Below are positions 32,877 to 44,000 of a stretch of DNA of 64,000 bases, piece by piece. Numbering within the stretch: the first letter of the stretch is position 1; every line of letters begins with the position of its first letter. The notes beneath the pieces were generated by a model that was given only the letters and a program-made list of their open reading frames with translations, was not told the DNA's origin and searched no databases. The translations under genes and the position numbers were made by a program. The stretch is from Streptomyces sp. NBC_01244 (lineage in GTDB: Bacteria > Actinomycetota > Actinomycetes > Streptomycetales > Streptomycetaceae): positions 7,502,001 through 7,566,000 of the forward strand of contig NZ_CP108488.1 in assembly GCF_035987325.1 (NCBI RefSeq), in the 5' to 3' direction.

Positions 32877-34148
32877 ATGGTGGAGATCCGCGAGGTGCCC
32901 GAGTCCGACATCGACCGTGCTCTGGAGCTCGCGTACCTGGTCTTCCACGACCGTCCCGAGAAGGAGGGGCGCGAGCGGCACCACGAGCTGCTCAGCCACT
33001 GCACGCGGATCGGGGCCTACGACGGCGACGCGATGGTCGGCTTCATGGCCGCGCACGCGTTCCGGCTCTCCGTGCCCGGGGCGGACCTGCCCTGCCCCGG
33101 GCTCACCTTCGTCTCCGTCGCCCCGACCCACCGGCGGCGCGGCGTACTGACCGCCCTGATGGGCGAGATGCTGCGCAGGGCCGGGGAGGCCGGCAGCCCC
33201 GTGGCCGCCCTGTGGGCCTCCGAGGCCGCCATCTACGGACGCTTCGGCTACGGCAGCGCCACCCAGGGCGCCACCATCGAGATCGACTCCACCCGGCCGC
33301 TGGCCCTGCGCATCGAGCCGGACCGGCGGCCGCTGCGCCTGGTCGCCCCCGCGGACCCCGCGGACCCCGAGGCCCCCAAGGACGCCGTCGCCGTCGTCGG
33401 CCCGTACCACGAGGCGGCCCGCGCCGTCCGGGCCGGGCGGCCCACCCGCAGCGACCGGCGCTGGACCGAGGAGTGGCTCACCGAGCAGGACGAAGAGGAC
33501 GAGGAGCTCAGCCCGCCCCGGATCATCGTCCTGGGGGAACCGGGCGAGCCGATCGCGGGTTACGTCCTCTACCGCACGAAACCCGATTCGAGCACGGAGA
33601 ACACCGGGGCCGCGCGGACCCCCGGCCTGGTCCGGGTCGACGAACTGGAGGCCGACACCCCGCAGGTCGCCGCCGCCCTGTGGGAGTGCGTGGCCTCCCT
33701 CGACCTCACCGGCCGGGTCACCGCGTGGGGCCGGCCGGCCGACGACCCGCTGCTGCACTTCGCCGCCGACCGGGACCAGGTCCGGGTCACCGCCGTGTTC
33801 CCGGCGCTCTGGCTGAGGCTGGTCGACGTGGCGGCGGCACTGACCGGGCGGTCGTGGGCCGCGCCCGTGGAACTCGTACTCGAGCTGACCGACGTACGGC
33901 TGCCCGAGAACGCGGGGCGGTTCCTCCTGAAGGCCGGGCCGGACGGGGCGGCGTACGAGCCCGCCGCGGGCCGGGACCCGGACCTGACCCTGGACGTACG
34001 GGAGCTCGCGGCCTGCTACCTCGGCGGGACCCGGGCCGTCGAACTGGCCGCGGCCGCGCTGGTGGTGGAGCACACGCCCGGCGCGGCGGCGGCCCTGGAC
34101 GCGGGGCTGCGCACCGCGCTGCTGCCGCATACGGCGGACGAGTTCTGA
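32877..34148 (+). CDS. GNAT family N-acetyltransferase, Eis-like
   Basis: The 423-residue protein has the Eis architecture: a first GNAT domain with the acetyl-CoA loop VAPTHRRRGVLTALM (81-95), a second GNAT-like domain, and a C-terminal sterol-carrier-protein-like region (GPDGAAYEPAAGRDPDLTLD). Eis enzymes acetylate amines, including several positions on aminoglycosides and lysine residues of proteins. They use a Tyr as general acid and the free C-terminal carboxylate as base. Both can be seen here: Tyr120 in IYGRFGYG and a terminal Phe423 (TADEF). The substrate is unknown, but acetyltransferase activity is likely. The gene is monocistronic and faces geoA across a hairpin. Confidence 0.9.
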   Translation: MVEIREVPESDIDRALELAYLVFHDRPEKEGRERHHELLSHCTRIGAYDGDAMVGFMAAHAFRLSVPGADLPCPGLTFVSVAPTHRRRGVLTALMGEMLRRAGEAGSPVAALWASEAAIYGRFGYGSATQGATIEIDSTRPLALRIEPDRRPLRLVAPADPADPEAPKDAVAVVGPYHEAARAVRAGRPTRSDRRWTEEWLTEQDEEDEELSPPRIIVLGEPGEPIAGYVLYRTKPDSSTENTGAARTPGLVRVDELEADTPQVAAALWECVASLDLTGRVTAWGRPADDPLLHFAADRDQVRVTAVFPALWLRLVDVAAALTGRSWAAPVELVLELTDVRLPENAGRFLLKAGPDGAAYEPAAGRDPDLTLDVRELAACYLGGTRAVELAAAALVVEHTPGAAAALDAGLRTALLPHTADEF

Positions 34149-34153
34149 AGGGG

Positions 34154-34184
34154 CCGCTGCGGGGGAGGACGGCCCCCGCAGCGG
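34154..34184. terminator. Bidirectional terminator between the Eis-like gene and geoA
   Basis: CCGCTGCGGGGG (34154-34165) and CCCCCGCAGCGG (34173-34184), perfect 12-bp arms with a 7-nt loop, fill the 43-bp gap between the two convergent stop codons. Confidence 0.8.
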
Positions 34185-34191
34185 ACCCGGC

Positions 34192-36426
<2,235 letters not shown>

Positions 36427-36612
36427 TCATCTGACTGTCTCGTTGATTCCTCACGAGATCAGCAGGGCACTACCCGTGTTGCCGGTGGGATAAGGAGGAG
36501 TTCACTTCATCAGGTGACGTGTGTGCCGTTCTGTGGCGGATGGGACGGGGGGCCGGTAGAGAGGCTGCTGTGGTGGCGGCCGGGGAGGGCCGCCCCTCCC
36601 CGGCGCGGGGGC

Positions 36613-37350
36613 TCAGCCCTCCGCGGACTTCCGCTCGTCGAACGCCGGGTAGAACTTGCGCAGCAGGCCGAAGGTCTCGGGGAAGTCGAGCTGGCCCGGG
36701 GCGGAGCTGGCACCGAAGAAGGAGTACGTGATCCGCGACCCGAGGGCGGGGAAGAAGACGCGGGAGACCGCACCGGCCTCGCCCATGGCGATGACGATCA
36801 GCCGGGTGTCCTCGGCTCCGGCGCGCAGCAGCAGCGAGGCCAGCCGTCGTACGTCGCCCTCGGACCGGACCATGGTGGACACCTTGACCACATCGGCGCC
36901 GGCGTCCTTCGCGTCGTCGATGACGGTCTGGAGTTCCTCGGTGTCCGGGGTGAATTCGAAATTGTGATAGGAGACGAGCGCCACCGTGTCGTGCCGGTGG
37001 GCGGCCTCGATCACCTCGGACAGGATTTCCCCGGAGGAGAGCTCGATGTCCACGGCCTGGACCTGAGGGGCGAGCGCGCGGAACAGTTCGAGCCGCTGCG
37101 CCTCGGTGCCCTTCCAGTCGCCGCCTTCGCGGGCGGACCGGATGGTGGCCAGTACGGGCAGTGTCTTGAACGCGTCCACCTGCGCCAGGACATGGGCGGT
37201 ATCGGTCGCCGCGTACCGGTCGACGCGCAGTTCGGCCACATCGACGCCGGCGCTCTTCGCGGCGTGCGCGCGCGGCTCGGTCTCGCTGTCGTCGAAGCTG
37301 ACGGCCACCAGCGGAATCCCGCCGTCGAGAAGCGCCCGCAGTGAATTCAT
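36613..37350 (-). CDS. aroD: Type I 3-dehydroquinate dehydratase
   Basis: The 245-residue TIM-barrel enzyme dehydrates 3-dehydroquinate to 3-dehydroshikimate through a Schiff base. The type I hallmarks are present: ELRVD at 40-44, the catalytic His129 in VSYHNFE, and the Schiff-base lysine Lys156 in DVVKVSTM, with MGEAGAVSRVFFPALGS and SAPGQ closing the active site. Streptomyces normally use the unrelated type II enzyme (AroQ) for aromatic amino acids, so a type I copy suggests a special or catabolic role. ATG 37350 is chosen; the frame extends further upstream through simple repeats with no ribosome site. The 201-bp gap to geoA (36412-36612) has AT-richer promoter-like DNA and no gene. Confidence 0.92.
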   Translation of the reverse strand: MNSLRALLDGGIPLVAVSFDDSETEPRAHAAKSAGVDVAELRVDRYAATDTAHVLAQVDAFKTLPVLATIRSAREGGDWKGTEAQRLELFRALAPQVQAVDIELSSGEILSEVIEAAHRHDTVALVSYHNFEFTPDTEELQTVIDDAKDAGADVVKVSTMVRSEGDVRRLASLLLRAGAEDTRLIVIAMGEAGAVSRVFFPALGSRITYSFFGASSAPGQLDFPETFGLLRKFYPAFDERKSAEG

Positions 37351-37503
37351 TTCTTGGTCACAGCCTTTTCGATTCCGAAATCCGACGCGAAGTACAAGGT
37401 GAACGGGGCGGATTATACGTGGAATCGCCCGGGGCAAGGGGGGCTGCCCGCCCCTTGGGCTGCTCCTTTGGACCTTCCTTCGGGCCGCCCCCGGTGGGGT
37501 GGG

Positions 37504-37548
37504 GGGTCCGGTGGGTGGGGGTCCGGTCGGTGGGGGTCCGGTGGGTGT
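37504..37548. repeat. 15-bp tandem repeat in the aroD upstream gap
   Basis: Three copies of GGGTCCGGTGGGTGG (37504-37518, 37519-37533, 37534-37548; the second with one change) lie in the 300-bp gap 37351-37650. The end of the gap (37580-37625) is AT-rich, with TAGATT at 37603-37608, and probably contains the promoter of the 72-residue protein gene. Nothing else is seen in the gap. Confidence 0.75.
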
Positions 37549-37650
37549 CCGGCCCACCCGGCCGAGGGGGTGTCGCACCCTGAGATGTTTGTCTGATTGT
37601 TCTAGATTTGTGCCATCAGTTCATACTTTCGAGTTCCGGGAGAGAGACTC

Positions 37651-37869
37651 ATGGCGATCGACCTCGACAAGGTGCTGGACAAGGCGTGGGCCGACAAGCC
37701 GCTCGCGGAGGTGCTCGCGGCGCCGGTGGCCGCGCTCAAGGGCGTCACCGACAAGGACGGCGAGCTGCTGCTCGAAGCCTTCGGCGTGAAGACCGTCGCC
37801 GATTTCGGCCAGCTGAAGTACGCGCGCTGGGCGCAGGCCCTGGTGGCGCTGAACCAGACCACGAAGTAG
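37651..37869 (+). CDS. Small helix-hairpin-helix-like protein, function unknown
   Basis: The 72-residue protein starts at ATG 37651 after the good ribosome site GGGAGAG. It is all-helical in appearance; LKGVTDKDGELLLEAFGVKT followed by VADFG resembles a helix-hairpin-helix motif of the kind that places a protein on DNA or on another helical-hairpin domain. There is no signal peptide or cysteine. It stands alone between an AT-rich promoter region and a palindrome. I do not recognise a characterised homologue. Confidence 0.75.
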   Translation: MAIDLDKVLDKAWADKPLAEVLAAPVAALKGVTDKDGELLLEAFGVKTVADFGQLKYARWAQALVALNQTTK

Positions 37870-37896
37870 GAACGAGCGGGAGCGGGCGGGGGATCA

Positions 37897-37910
37897 CCGG
37901 GGATCCCCGG
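37897..37910. terminator. Palindrome between the small protein gene and the hemerythrin-like gene
   Basis: CCGGGGATCCCCGG is a perfect 14-bp palindrome ending at the stop codon of the convergent hemerythrin-like gene. It probably contributes to termination, but without a loop it is a weak candidate. Confidence 0.35.
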
Positions 37911-38393
37911 CTACCCGGCGGGCCTCAGGCCACCGCCGGGGTGGGCCGCGCGCCAGGCCTTGATGGACAGGTCCCAGTCGTCGCCCGTCAGGGCGGTGAG
38001 GGACGCGGGGAAGAGGCCGTCCTCCTCTTTGGCGATGTGGTGGTGGAGCTCCTCCACCGCCCGGCGCAGCGCCGCCGTGTCCGCCGTGTCCGCCGGGTCC
38101 GCCAGGTCGGCGCCGGCGAGGAACGCCGCCAGCTCGCGGTGCTCCCCGACCAGCGCCGCGATGTACGGGGCGTACTCCGGGTCCTGCTCCATGACGGCGA
38201 ACAGGCCGTCCTCCTCGCCCTTCCAGTGGGCGAGCAGGACGGCCGTCATCTCCGTGACCAGGGCGCGCGCCCTCGGGAGGTCCCCCGCGTCCAGGGCGCG
38301 CAGGGCGTCGCCGGCCGCGTTCGTCACCGCCTCGTGCTCGGCGATGAACTCCTTGATCAGGGGGATCTCGCGGCAGCCGCAGTAATGGCACAT
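37911..38393 (-). CDS. Hemerythrin-like domain protein
   Basis: The 160-residue cytoplasmic protein has the four-helix hemerythrin-like pattern for a di-iron site: IKEFIAEHEAV, LLAHWKGEEDGLF, IAALVGEHRELAAFL and VEELHHHIAKEEDGLFPASL supply the His and Glu ligands at the usual spacing. An N-terminal CHYCGC motif (Cys2, Cys5, Cys7) before the domain may bind metal or act in redox. Such proteins sense oxygen, nitric oxide or iron, or protect iron-sulfur clusters. It lies 30 bp downstream of cobN on the same strand and may be cotranscribed; a link with corrin synthesis is not obvious. Confidence 0.87.
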   Translation of the reverse strand: MCHYCGCREIPLIKEFIAEHEAVTNAAGDALRALDAGDLPRARALVTEMTAVLLAHWKGEEDGLFAVMEQDPEYAPYIAALVGEHRELAAFLAGADLADPADTADTAALRRAVEELHHHIAKEEDGLFPASLTALTGDDWDLSIKAWRAAHPGGGLRPAG

Positions 38394-38423
38394 GCGGCTC
38401 AGTCTGATCCAGCCGGTGCCCGG

Positions 38424-41400
38424 TTAGTCGCTTTCGCCTTCGAGGTTGCCCTCCGTGTCCAGGTACACCTGGCGCAGCGCCTCCAGGACCTGCGGGTCCG
38501 GCTTCTCCCACATGCCGCGGGACTCGGCCTCCAGCAGCCGCTCCGCGATCCCGTGCAGGGCCCAGGGGTTGGCCTCCTCCAGGAAGGCGCGGTTCTCCGG
38601 GTCCAGGACGTACGTCTCGGTCAGCTTGTCGTACATCCAGTCGGCCACCACGCCGGTCGTGGCGTCGTAGCCGAAGAGGTAGTCGACCGTGGCCGCCAGC
38701 TCGAAGGCCCCCTTGTAACCGTGGCGGCGCATCGCCTCGATCCACTTCGGGTTCACGACGCGGGCGCGGAAGACGCGGGAGGTCTCCTCGACCAGCGTGC
38801 GCGTCTTGACCGTCTCGGGCCGGGTCGAGTCCCCGATGTACGCCTCGGGGGCCGTGCCGCGCAGGGCGCGGACGGTGGCCACCATGCCGCCGTGGTACTG
38901 GAAGTAGTCGTCGGAGTCGGCGATGTCGTGCTCACGGGTGTCGGTGTTCTTCGCCGCGACCGTGATCCGCTTGTAGGCGGTCTCCATCTCCTCGCGCGCC
39001 GCTCGCCCCTCCAGGCCCCGGCCGTACGCGTACCCGCCCCACACCGTGTAGACCTCCGCGAGGTCGGCGTCGGTGCGCCAGTCGCGGGAGTCGATCAGCT
39101 GCAGGATGCCCGCACCGTACGTGCCCGGGCGCGAGCCGAAGATACGGGTGGTGGCCCGCCGCTCGTCCCCGTGCACGGCCAGGTCGGCCTGCGCGTGGGC
39201 CCGTACGAAGTTGTCCTCCGCGGGCTCCTCCAGCGAGGCGGCCAGCCGTACGGCGTCGTCCAGCAGGCCGATGACGTGCGGGAACGCGTCGCGGAAGAAG
39301 CCCGAGATGCGCAGGGTCACATCGATGCGCGGCCGGCCGAGCTCGGCGAGCGGGATCGGCTCCAGGCCGGTGACGCGGCGCGAGGCCTCGTCCCAGACCG
39401 GGCGGACACCGAGCAGCGCCATGGCCTCGGCCACGTCGTCGCCCGAGGTGCGCATCGCGCTCGTGCCCCACAGGGACAGGCCGACGGAGGCCGGCCATTC
39501 GCCGTTGTCCGTGCGGTAGCGGGTCAGGAGGGAATCGGCGAGGGCCTGGCCGGTCTCCCACGCGAGGCGCGAGGGGACGGCCTTCGGGTCCACCGAGTAG
39601 AAGTTGCGGCCGGTAGGCAGCACGTTGACCAGACCGCGCAGCGGGGAGCCGGAGGGGCCCGCCGGGACGAACGCGCCGTCCAGGGCGCTGACCACGTGGG
39701 TGATCTCGTCGGTGGTGCCGGCCAGGCGCGGGACGACCTCGCGGGCCGCGAAGTCCAGTACGGCCGCCACGTCCGCCGAGTGACCGGCGGCCACGGAAGT
39801 CACCGCCTCCGGGGCCCAGTTCGCGTCCTCCATCGCCTGGACCAGCGCGCGGGCCGTCTCCTCCGCCTCGTCGGCGGTGGTGCGGGTGGCCGCGGACTCG
39901 TCGAGGCCGAGCGCTTCGCGCAGACCCGGCAGGGCCGTCGTACCGCCCCAGATCTGGCGGGCGCGCAGGATGGCGAGGACCAGGTTGACGCGGGCGTCGC
40001 CGGTCGGGGCGCCGCCCAGGACGTGCAGACCGTCGCGGATCTGGGCGTCCTTGATCTCGCACAGCCAGCCGTCGACGTGCAGGAGGAAGTCGTCGAAGCC
40101 GTCGTCGTCGGGACGCTGCTCCAGACCCAGGTCGTGGTCCAGCTTCGCGGCCTGGATCAGGGTCCAGATCTGGGCGCGGATGGCCGGCAGCTTCGCCGGG
40201 TCCATCGCGGAGATCTGGGCGTACTCGTCGAGGTGCTGCTCCAGGCGCGCGATGTCGCCGTACGACTCCGCGCGCGCCATCGGCGGCACCAGATGGTCGA
40301 CCAGGGTGGCGTGCACCCGGCGCTTGGCCTGGGTGCCCTCGCCCGGGTCGTTGACCAGGAACGGGTAGATGAGGGGCAGGTCGCCGAGCGCGGCGTCGGG
40401 GGCGCAGGACGCCGACAGGCCGGCGTTCTTGCCCGGCAGCCACTCCAGGTTGCCGTGCTTGCCCAGGTGGATCATCGCGTCGGCGCCGAAACCGCCGTCC
40501 TCGGCACGGGCCTGGATCCAGCGGTACGCGGCCAGGTAGTGGTGCGAGGGCGGCAGGTCCGGGTCGTGGTAGATCGCGATCGGGTTCTCGCCGAAGCCGC
40601 GCGGCGGCTGGATGAGGATGAGCAGGTTGGCGCGGCGCAGGGCGGCCAGCACGATGTCGCCCTCGGGATTGGCCGAGCGGTCCACGAACATGTTGCCCGG
40701 GGCCTCGCCCCAGTGCCGCTCGACGCTTTCGCGCAGATCGGCCGGGAGCTCGGCGAACCAGCGCTTGTAGTCGGCCGCCGGGATGCGGACCGGGTTGCGG
40801 GCGAGTTGCTCCTCGGTGAGCCAGTCCTGGTCGTGGCCGCCGGCCTCGATCAGGGCGCGGATCAGCTCGTCGCCGTCGCCGGAGACCAGGCCCGGGACGT
40901 CCTCGACGGGGCCGAAGTCGTACCCGCCCGCGATGAGCGTGCGCAGCAGCTCCACGGCGCTGGCCGGGGTGTCCAGGCCGACCGCGTTGCCGATGCGGGA
41001 GTGCTTGGTGGGGTACGCGGAGAGGACCAGGGCGATCTTCTTGTCGCGGCGGTCGATGTGGCGCAGGCGCGCGTGGCGCACGGCGATGCCGGCCACGCGG
41101 GCGGCCCGCTCGGGGTCGGCGACGTAGGCGGGCAGGCCGTCCTCGTCCAGCTCCTTGAAGGAGAACGGGACGGTGATCAGGCGGCCGTCGAACTCCGGTA
41201 CGGCGACCTGGGTGGCGGCGTCGAGGGGCGACAGGCCCTCGTCGTTCTCCTCCCAGGCGGACCGGGAGCCGGTCAGGCACAGGGCCTGCAGGATCGGCAC
41301 GCCGAGGGCGGCCAGGGCGCCGGCGTCCCAGGACTCGTCGTCACCGCCGGCCGAGGCGGTGGCGGGCTTGGTGCCGCCGGCGGCCAGGACGGTGGTGACG

Positions 41401-42041
41401 ATCGCGTCGGCGGACGCGAGCTGCTCGATCAGCTCCGGCTCCGGGGAGCGGAGGGAAGAGACGTAGAGGGGCAGAGCCTGCGCGCCGTGGGCCTCGATCG
41501 CCTCGGAGAGGGTGTGCACGAAGGCGGTGTTGCCGCTCATCTGGTGCGCGCGGTAGTAGAGCACCGCGATCCGGGGTCCCTCGTTGCGCTGCGGGGTGCG
41601 CTCCAGCGGGCCCCACGTGGGGGAGGCCGCCGGGGGCTCGAAACCGTGGCCGGTGAGCAGCACGGTGTCGGAGAGGAAGCGGGCGAGCTGGTCCAGGTTG
41701 GCCGGGCCGCCGTGGGCGAGGTAGCCGTGCGCCTCGGCGGCGATGCCGATCGGGACGGTCGAGGCTTCCATCAGCTGCGCGTCGGGGGCCTGTTCGCCGG
41801 TCAGGACGACCACCGGGCGGGTCTGGCCGGGGGCCAGGAGCAGGTCCAGTCCGTCCTGCCAGGCGCGCAGGCCGCCGAGGAGGCGTACGACGACCAGGGT
41901 GACGCCGTCGAGGAGACCGGGGAGGTCGTCGAGGGGAAGGCGGGAGGGGTTCGCGAACCGGTACGGGACGGGAGCGTCCCCCGCGTTCGCTGCGCGGGCG
42001 CTGAGCAGATCGGTGTCGGACGTCGACAGCAGCAGGATCAT
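38424..42041 (-). CDS. cobN: Cobaltochelatase subunit CobN
   Basis: CobN is the large, substrate-binding subunit of the ATP-dependent aerobic cobaltochelatase that inserts cobalt into hydrogenobyrinic acid a,c-diamide. The 1205-residue length fits the family. Recognisable conserved segments are FVDRSANPEGDIVLAALRRA, FGADAMIHLGKHGNLEWLPG, DLPLIYPFLVNDPGEGTQAK and, near the C-terminus, VDYLFGYDATTGVVADWMYD. The partner AAA+ and vWA subunits (CobS/CobT or ChlI/ChlD-like) are not in the window. ATG 42041 lies about 45 nt after a cobalamin riboswitch, so expression should fall when cobalamin is plentiful. It is divergent from cobG. Confidence 0.97.
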   Translation of the reverse strand: MILLLSTSDTDLLSARAANAGDAPVPYRFANPSRLPLDDLPGLLDGVTLVVVRLLGGLRAWQDGLDLLLAPGQTRPVVVLTGEQAPDAQLMEASTVPIGIAAEAHGYLAHGGPANLDQLARFLSDTVLLTGHGFEPPAASPTWGPLERTPQRNEGPRIAVLYYRAHQMSGNTAFVHTLSEAIEAHGAQALPLYVSSLRSPEPELIEQLASADAIVTTVLAAGGTKPATASAGGDDESWDAGALAALGVPILQALCLTGSRSAWEENDEGLSPLDAATQVAVPEFDGRLITVPFSFKELDEDGLPAYVADPERAARVAGIAVRHARLRHIDRRDKKIALVLSAYPTKHSRIGNAVGLDTPASAVELLRTLIAGGYDFGPVEDVPGLVSGDGDELIRALIEAGGHDQDWLTEEQLARNPVRIPAADYKRWFAELPADLRESVERHWGEAPGNMFVDRSANPEGDIVLAALRRANLLILIQPPRGFGENPIAIYHDPDLPPSHHYLAAYRWIQARAEDGGFGADAMIHLGKHGNLEWLPGKNAGLSASCAPDAALGDLPLIYPFLVNDPGEGTQAKRRVHATLVDHLVPPMARAESYGDIARLEQHLDEYAQISAMDPAKLPAIRAQIWTLIQAAKLDHDLGLEQRPDDDGFDDFLLHVDGWLCEIKDAQIRDGLHVLGGAPTGDARVNLVLAILRARQIWGGTTALPGLREALGLDESAATRTTADEAEETARALVQAMEDANWAPEAVTSVAAGHSADVAAVLDFAAREVVPRLAGTTDEITHVVSALDGAFVPAGPSGSPLRGLVNVLPTGRNFYSVDPKAVPSRLAWETGQALADSLLTRYRTDNGEWPASVGLSLWGTSAMRTSGDDVAEAMALLGVRPVWDEASRRVTGLEPIPLAELGRPRIDVTLRISGFFRDAFPHVIGLLDDAVRLAASLEEPAEDNFVRAHAQADLAVHGDERRATTRIFGSRPGTYGAGILQLIDSRDWRTDADLAEVYTVWGGYAYGRGLEGRAAREEMETAYKRITVAAKNTDTREHDIADSDDYFQYHGGMVATVRALRGTAPEAYIGDSTRPETVKTRTLVEETSRVFRARVVNPKWIEAMRRHGYKGAFELAATVDYLFGYDATTGVVADWMYDKLTETYVLDPENRAFLEEANPWALHGIAERLLEAESRGMWEKPDPQVLEALRQVYLDTEGNLEGESD

Positions 42042-42084
42042 GCGGCGGCAGGCCTTCCTCGGGGTTTCCGCGCCCCGGGCAGTG

Positions 42085-42235
42085 AGGACGGCGGGAGTTC
42101 CTGACTCATCCGGTGCGGCCGGGGCCGCGCGGATTCACAGTGGCGGGACCGCGCCGGATTCGCACCGGGCTTCCTCCCATGTCGCCGTCCTCGGCGATGG
42201 CGGGCCTGTTGGCCGCCTGGGACTCATCTTAGGGG
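42085..42235 (-). promoter_or_regulatory. Cobalamin riboswitch controlling cobN
   Basis: On the minus strand the leader carries the B12-box region GGTGCGAATCCGGCGCGGTC followed by CCGCCACTGTG (about 42129-42167) and, closer to cobN, GAGTCAGGAACTCCCG (42091-42106), the counterpart of the usual GAGCCAGGA. The 5' part contains the paired regions around AGGCGGCCAACAGGCCCGCC. This order and spacing is the cobalamin aptamer. The limits are estimated by eye. Regulation is probably by blocking ribosome access or by premature termination, since the ATG follows within about 45 nt. Confidence 0.88.
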
Positions 42236-42662
42236 GCTGGTGGGCGGGGGTCTCGGGCCGGGGCCGGGGGTTGGGCCGGTGCCGGTGCCGGTGCCGTGCC
42301 TGTGCTGGCGGCGTGGTCGGGTGCGGCGCCGCTGCCGGGGCTCTGCCCCGGGCCCCGCGCCTCAAACGCCGGCGGGGCTGGATTCGGCGGGAGTCGGGTG
42401 TCGAACGCCGGCCGGGTGGGATTGGGCGGGTGCCGGGTGCCAAACCCCGGTGGGCTGGATTCGGTGGGCCGGGAGGGACCGGGGGGTCTGACGGTGATCG
42501 GGCCCGGATGGTCGGGCCCGGAGGGTCGGGACGGCGGGTGGAAGGGGGCGGAGGTGCGGGTGGTGGGACGGCAGGGGGTGGGTGCGGGTGGGATCGGGTT
42601 CGGTCCCGGGTGGCCGGTTCGGGGTGGTGATCGACACAGGGGGTGGGCGCAGAATCGTGGGT
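42236..42662. repeat. Gene-free stretch between cobN leader and cobG, with dispersed repeat
   Basis: Over 400 bp of GC-rich DNA without a convincing gene. It contains the dispersed core CCTCAAACGCCGG at 42360-42372 followed by GCGGGGCTGG, then two degraded copies (GTCGAACGCCGGCCGGGTGG near 42400 and GCCAAACCCCGGTGGGCTGG near 42440). A CAGAAT hexamer at 42650-42655, 7 nt before ATG 42663, is a possible leaderless promoter for cobG. No cobalamin riboswitch is visible on the plus strand. Confidence 0.55.
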
Positions 42663-44000
42663 ATGCTCGCCGCCATGCCCACGCCCCCCTCCGCCACAGC
42701 GCGGGACGAACCCGTCATACGGGATCGCGGCGACGCCTGCCCCGGCGCGCTGCGCCTGCATGCCGCCGACGACGGGTATCTGGCGCGGGTCCGGATCCCG
42801 GGGGGTCTGCTGACCGGCCGGCAGGCCTCGGTACTGGCGCTCGCCGCCGACCGGTTCGGGGACGGGCATCTGGAACTCACCTCGCGCGGGAACGTGCAGC
42901 TGCGCGGGCTCGCCGAAGGCTGCGGCGCGGGGCTGGCGGAGCTGCTGCACGGGGCAGGGCTGCTGCCCGCCCCCGGCCACGAGCGGGTACGGAACATCGT
43001 GGCGACCCCGATGTCGGGGATCCTGGGCCGCCGCGGGCCTGAGCGGCCCCATGTGACCCCCTGGGTCGGGGAATTGGACCGGCTGCTGTGCGCGAGCACC
43101 CGCGCCGCGGACCTGTCCGGACGGTTCCTGTTCGCCCTCGACGACGGGCGCGGGGACGTCGCCGCGCTCGACCCCGATGTCACCGTGCTCGGCGCACCAC
43201 GCGGCCGGGCACTGGTCCGGCTCGGCGCGGCCCCCGGCGCCGTGGAGGTGGACGCCATCGACGCGCCCCGGGCGGCGCTGCTCGCGGCCGAGTACTTCCT
43301 CGACTCCGCTGACGCCGCCGGCACGCGCGCCTGGCGGGTGTCCGAACTGCCCGCCGTACACGCCCTGGACGCCGGGGAGTTCGCCGTACGGCTCGGGACG
43401 GCCGGCATCACGGCGGCCGTCGTTCCCGAGGTGACCTGGCCCTACGCACCGCCGCCCAGGCGCTGGGGGCCCGGCACCGGTGACCGGACGCCGCTGTGCG
43501 TCCTGCCCCCGCTGGGCCGGCTCACCGCCGACCAGTGGCGGGTGCTGGTGCGTGTCGCCGGTGGAAGCGGCGAAGACGACGGCGAACTGCGGATCACCCC
43601 GTGGCGGAGCATCGTGCTGCCCCGCGCGAGCACCCGGCGGCCCGTCGACGGCTACGCGCGGCTGGTGGCCGCCGGACTGTCCGTCGCGCCCGACGGCCCC
43701 TGGGAATCCGTCACCGCCTGTACCGGACGACCGGGCTGCGCCAAGGCGCTGTCCGACGTACGCGCCGACGCGCGGGCCGTCGTGGACGCCGGTGGTGCGG
43801 CTCCGGCCGGCGCGCCCGTGCACTGGTCCGGGTGCGAGCGCCGGTGCGGCCATCCGCGCGGCGCCGCCTGGGTCGACCTCGTCGCCACCCCCGACGGGTA
43901 CCAACTCGACGGTCGCCCGGTGCCGTCCCACGAACTTGCCCAGGCCGTCGCCGACGCGCGCAGCCAACCCCGAGTGTCCGAAGACGCAGTGAAGAAATGA
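42663..44000 (+). CDS. cobG: Precorrin-3B synthase CobG
   Basis: CobG is the oxygen-dependent monooxygenase that contracts the ring of precorrin-3A, the step that defines the aerobic cobalamin route. The 445-residue protein has the nitrite/sulfite-reductase ferredoxin-like half-domain ([19 protein letters not shown], then [15 protein letters not shown]) and the cysteines for a 4Fe-4S centre in [11 protein letters not shown] and [13 protein letters not shown]. The start is uncertain: ATG 42663 has a leaderless-type layout, and ATG 42675 or a GTG at 42582 are alternatives. The stop overlaps the start of cobH by 4 bp (ATGA), so the genes are translationally coupled. Confidence 0.92.
   Translation: MLAAMPTPPSATARDEPVIRDRGDACPGALRLHAADDGYLARVRIPGGLLTGRQASVLALAADRFGDGHLELTSRGNVQLRGLAEGCGAGLAELLHGAGLLPAPGHERVRNIVATPMSGILGRRGPERPHVTPWVGELDRLLCASTRAADLSGRFLFALDDGRGDVAALDPDVTVLGAPRGRALVRLGAAPGAVEVDAIDAPRAALLAAEYFLDSADAAGTRAWRVSELPAVHALDAGEFAVRLGTAGITAAVVPEVTWPYAPPPRRWGPGTGDRTPLCVLPPLGRLTADQWRVLVRVAGGSGEDDGELRITPWRSIVLPRASTRRPVDGYARLVAAGLSVAPDGPWESVTACTGRPGCAKALSDVRADARAVVDAGGAAPAGAPVHWSGCERRCGHPRGAAWVDLVATPDGYQLDGRPVPSHELAQAVADARSQPRVSEDAVKK

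Noticed and set aside
37608..42104. A 1498-codon open frame antisense to cobN (plus strand).
   Set aside because: It mirrors the full length of cobN, has Gly/Arg/Val-rich low-complexity composition without domains, and results from high GC at third positions of cobN.
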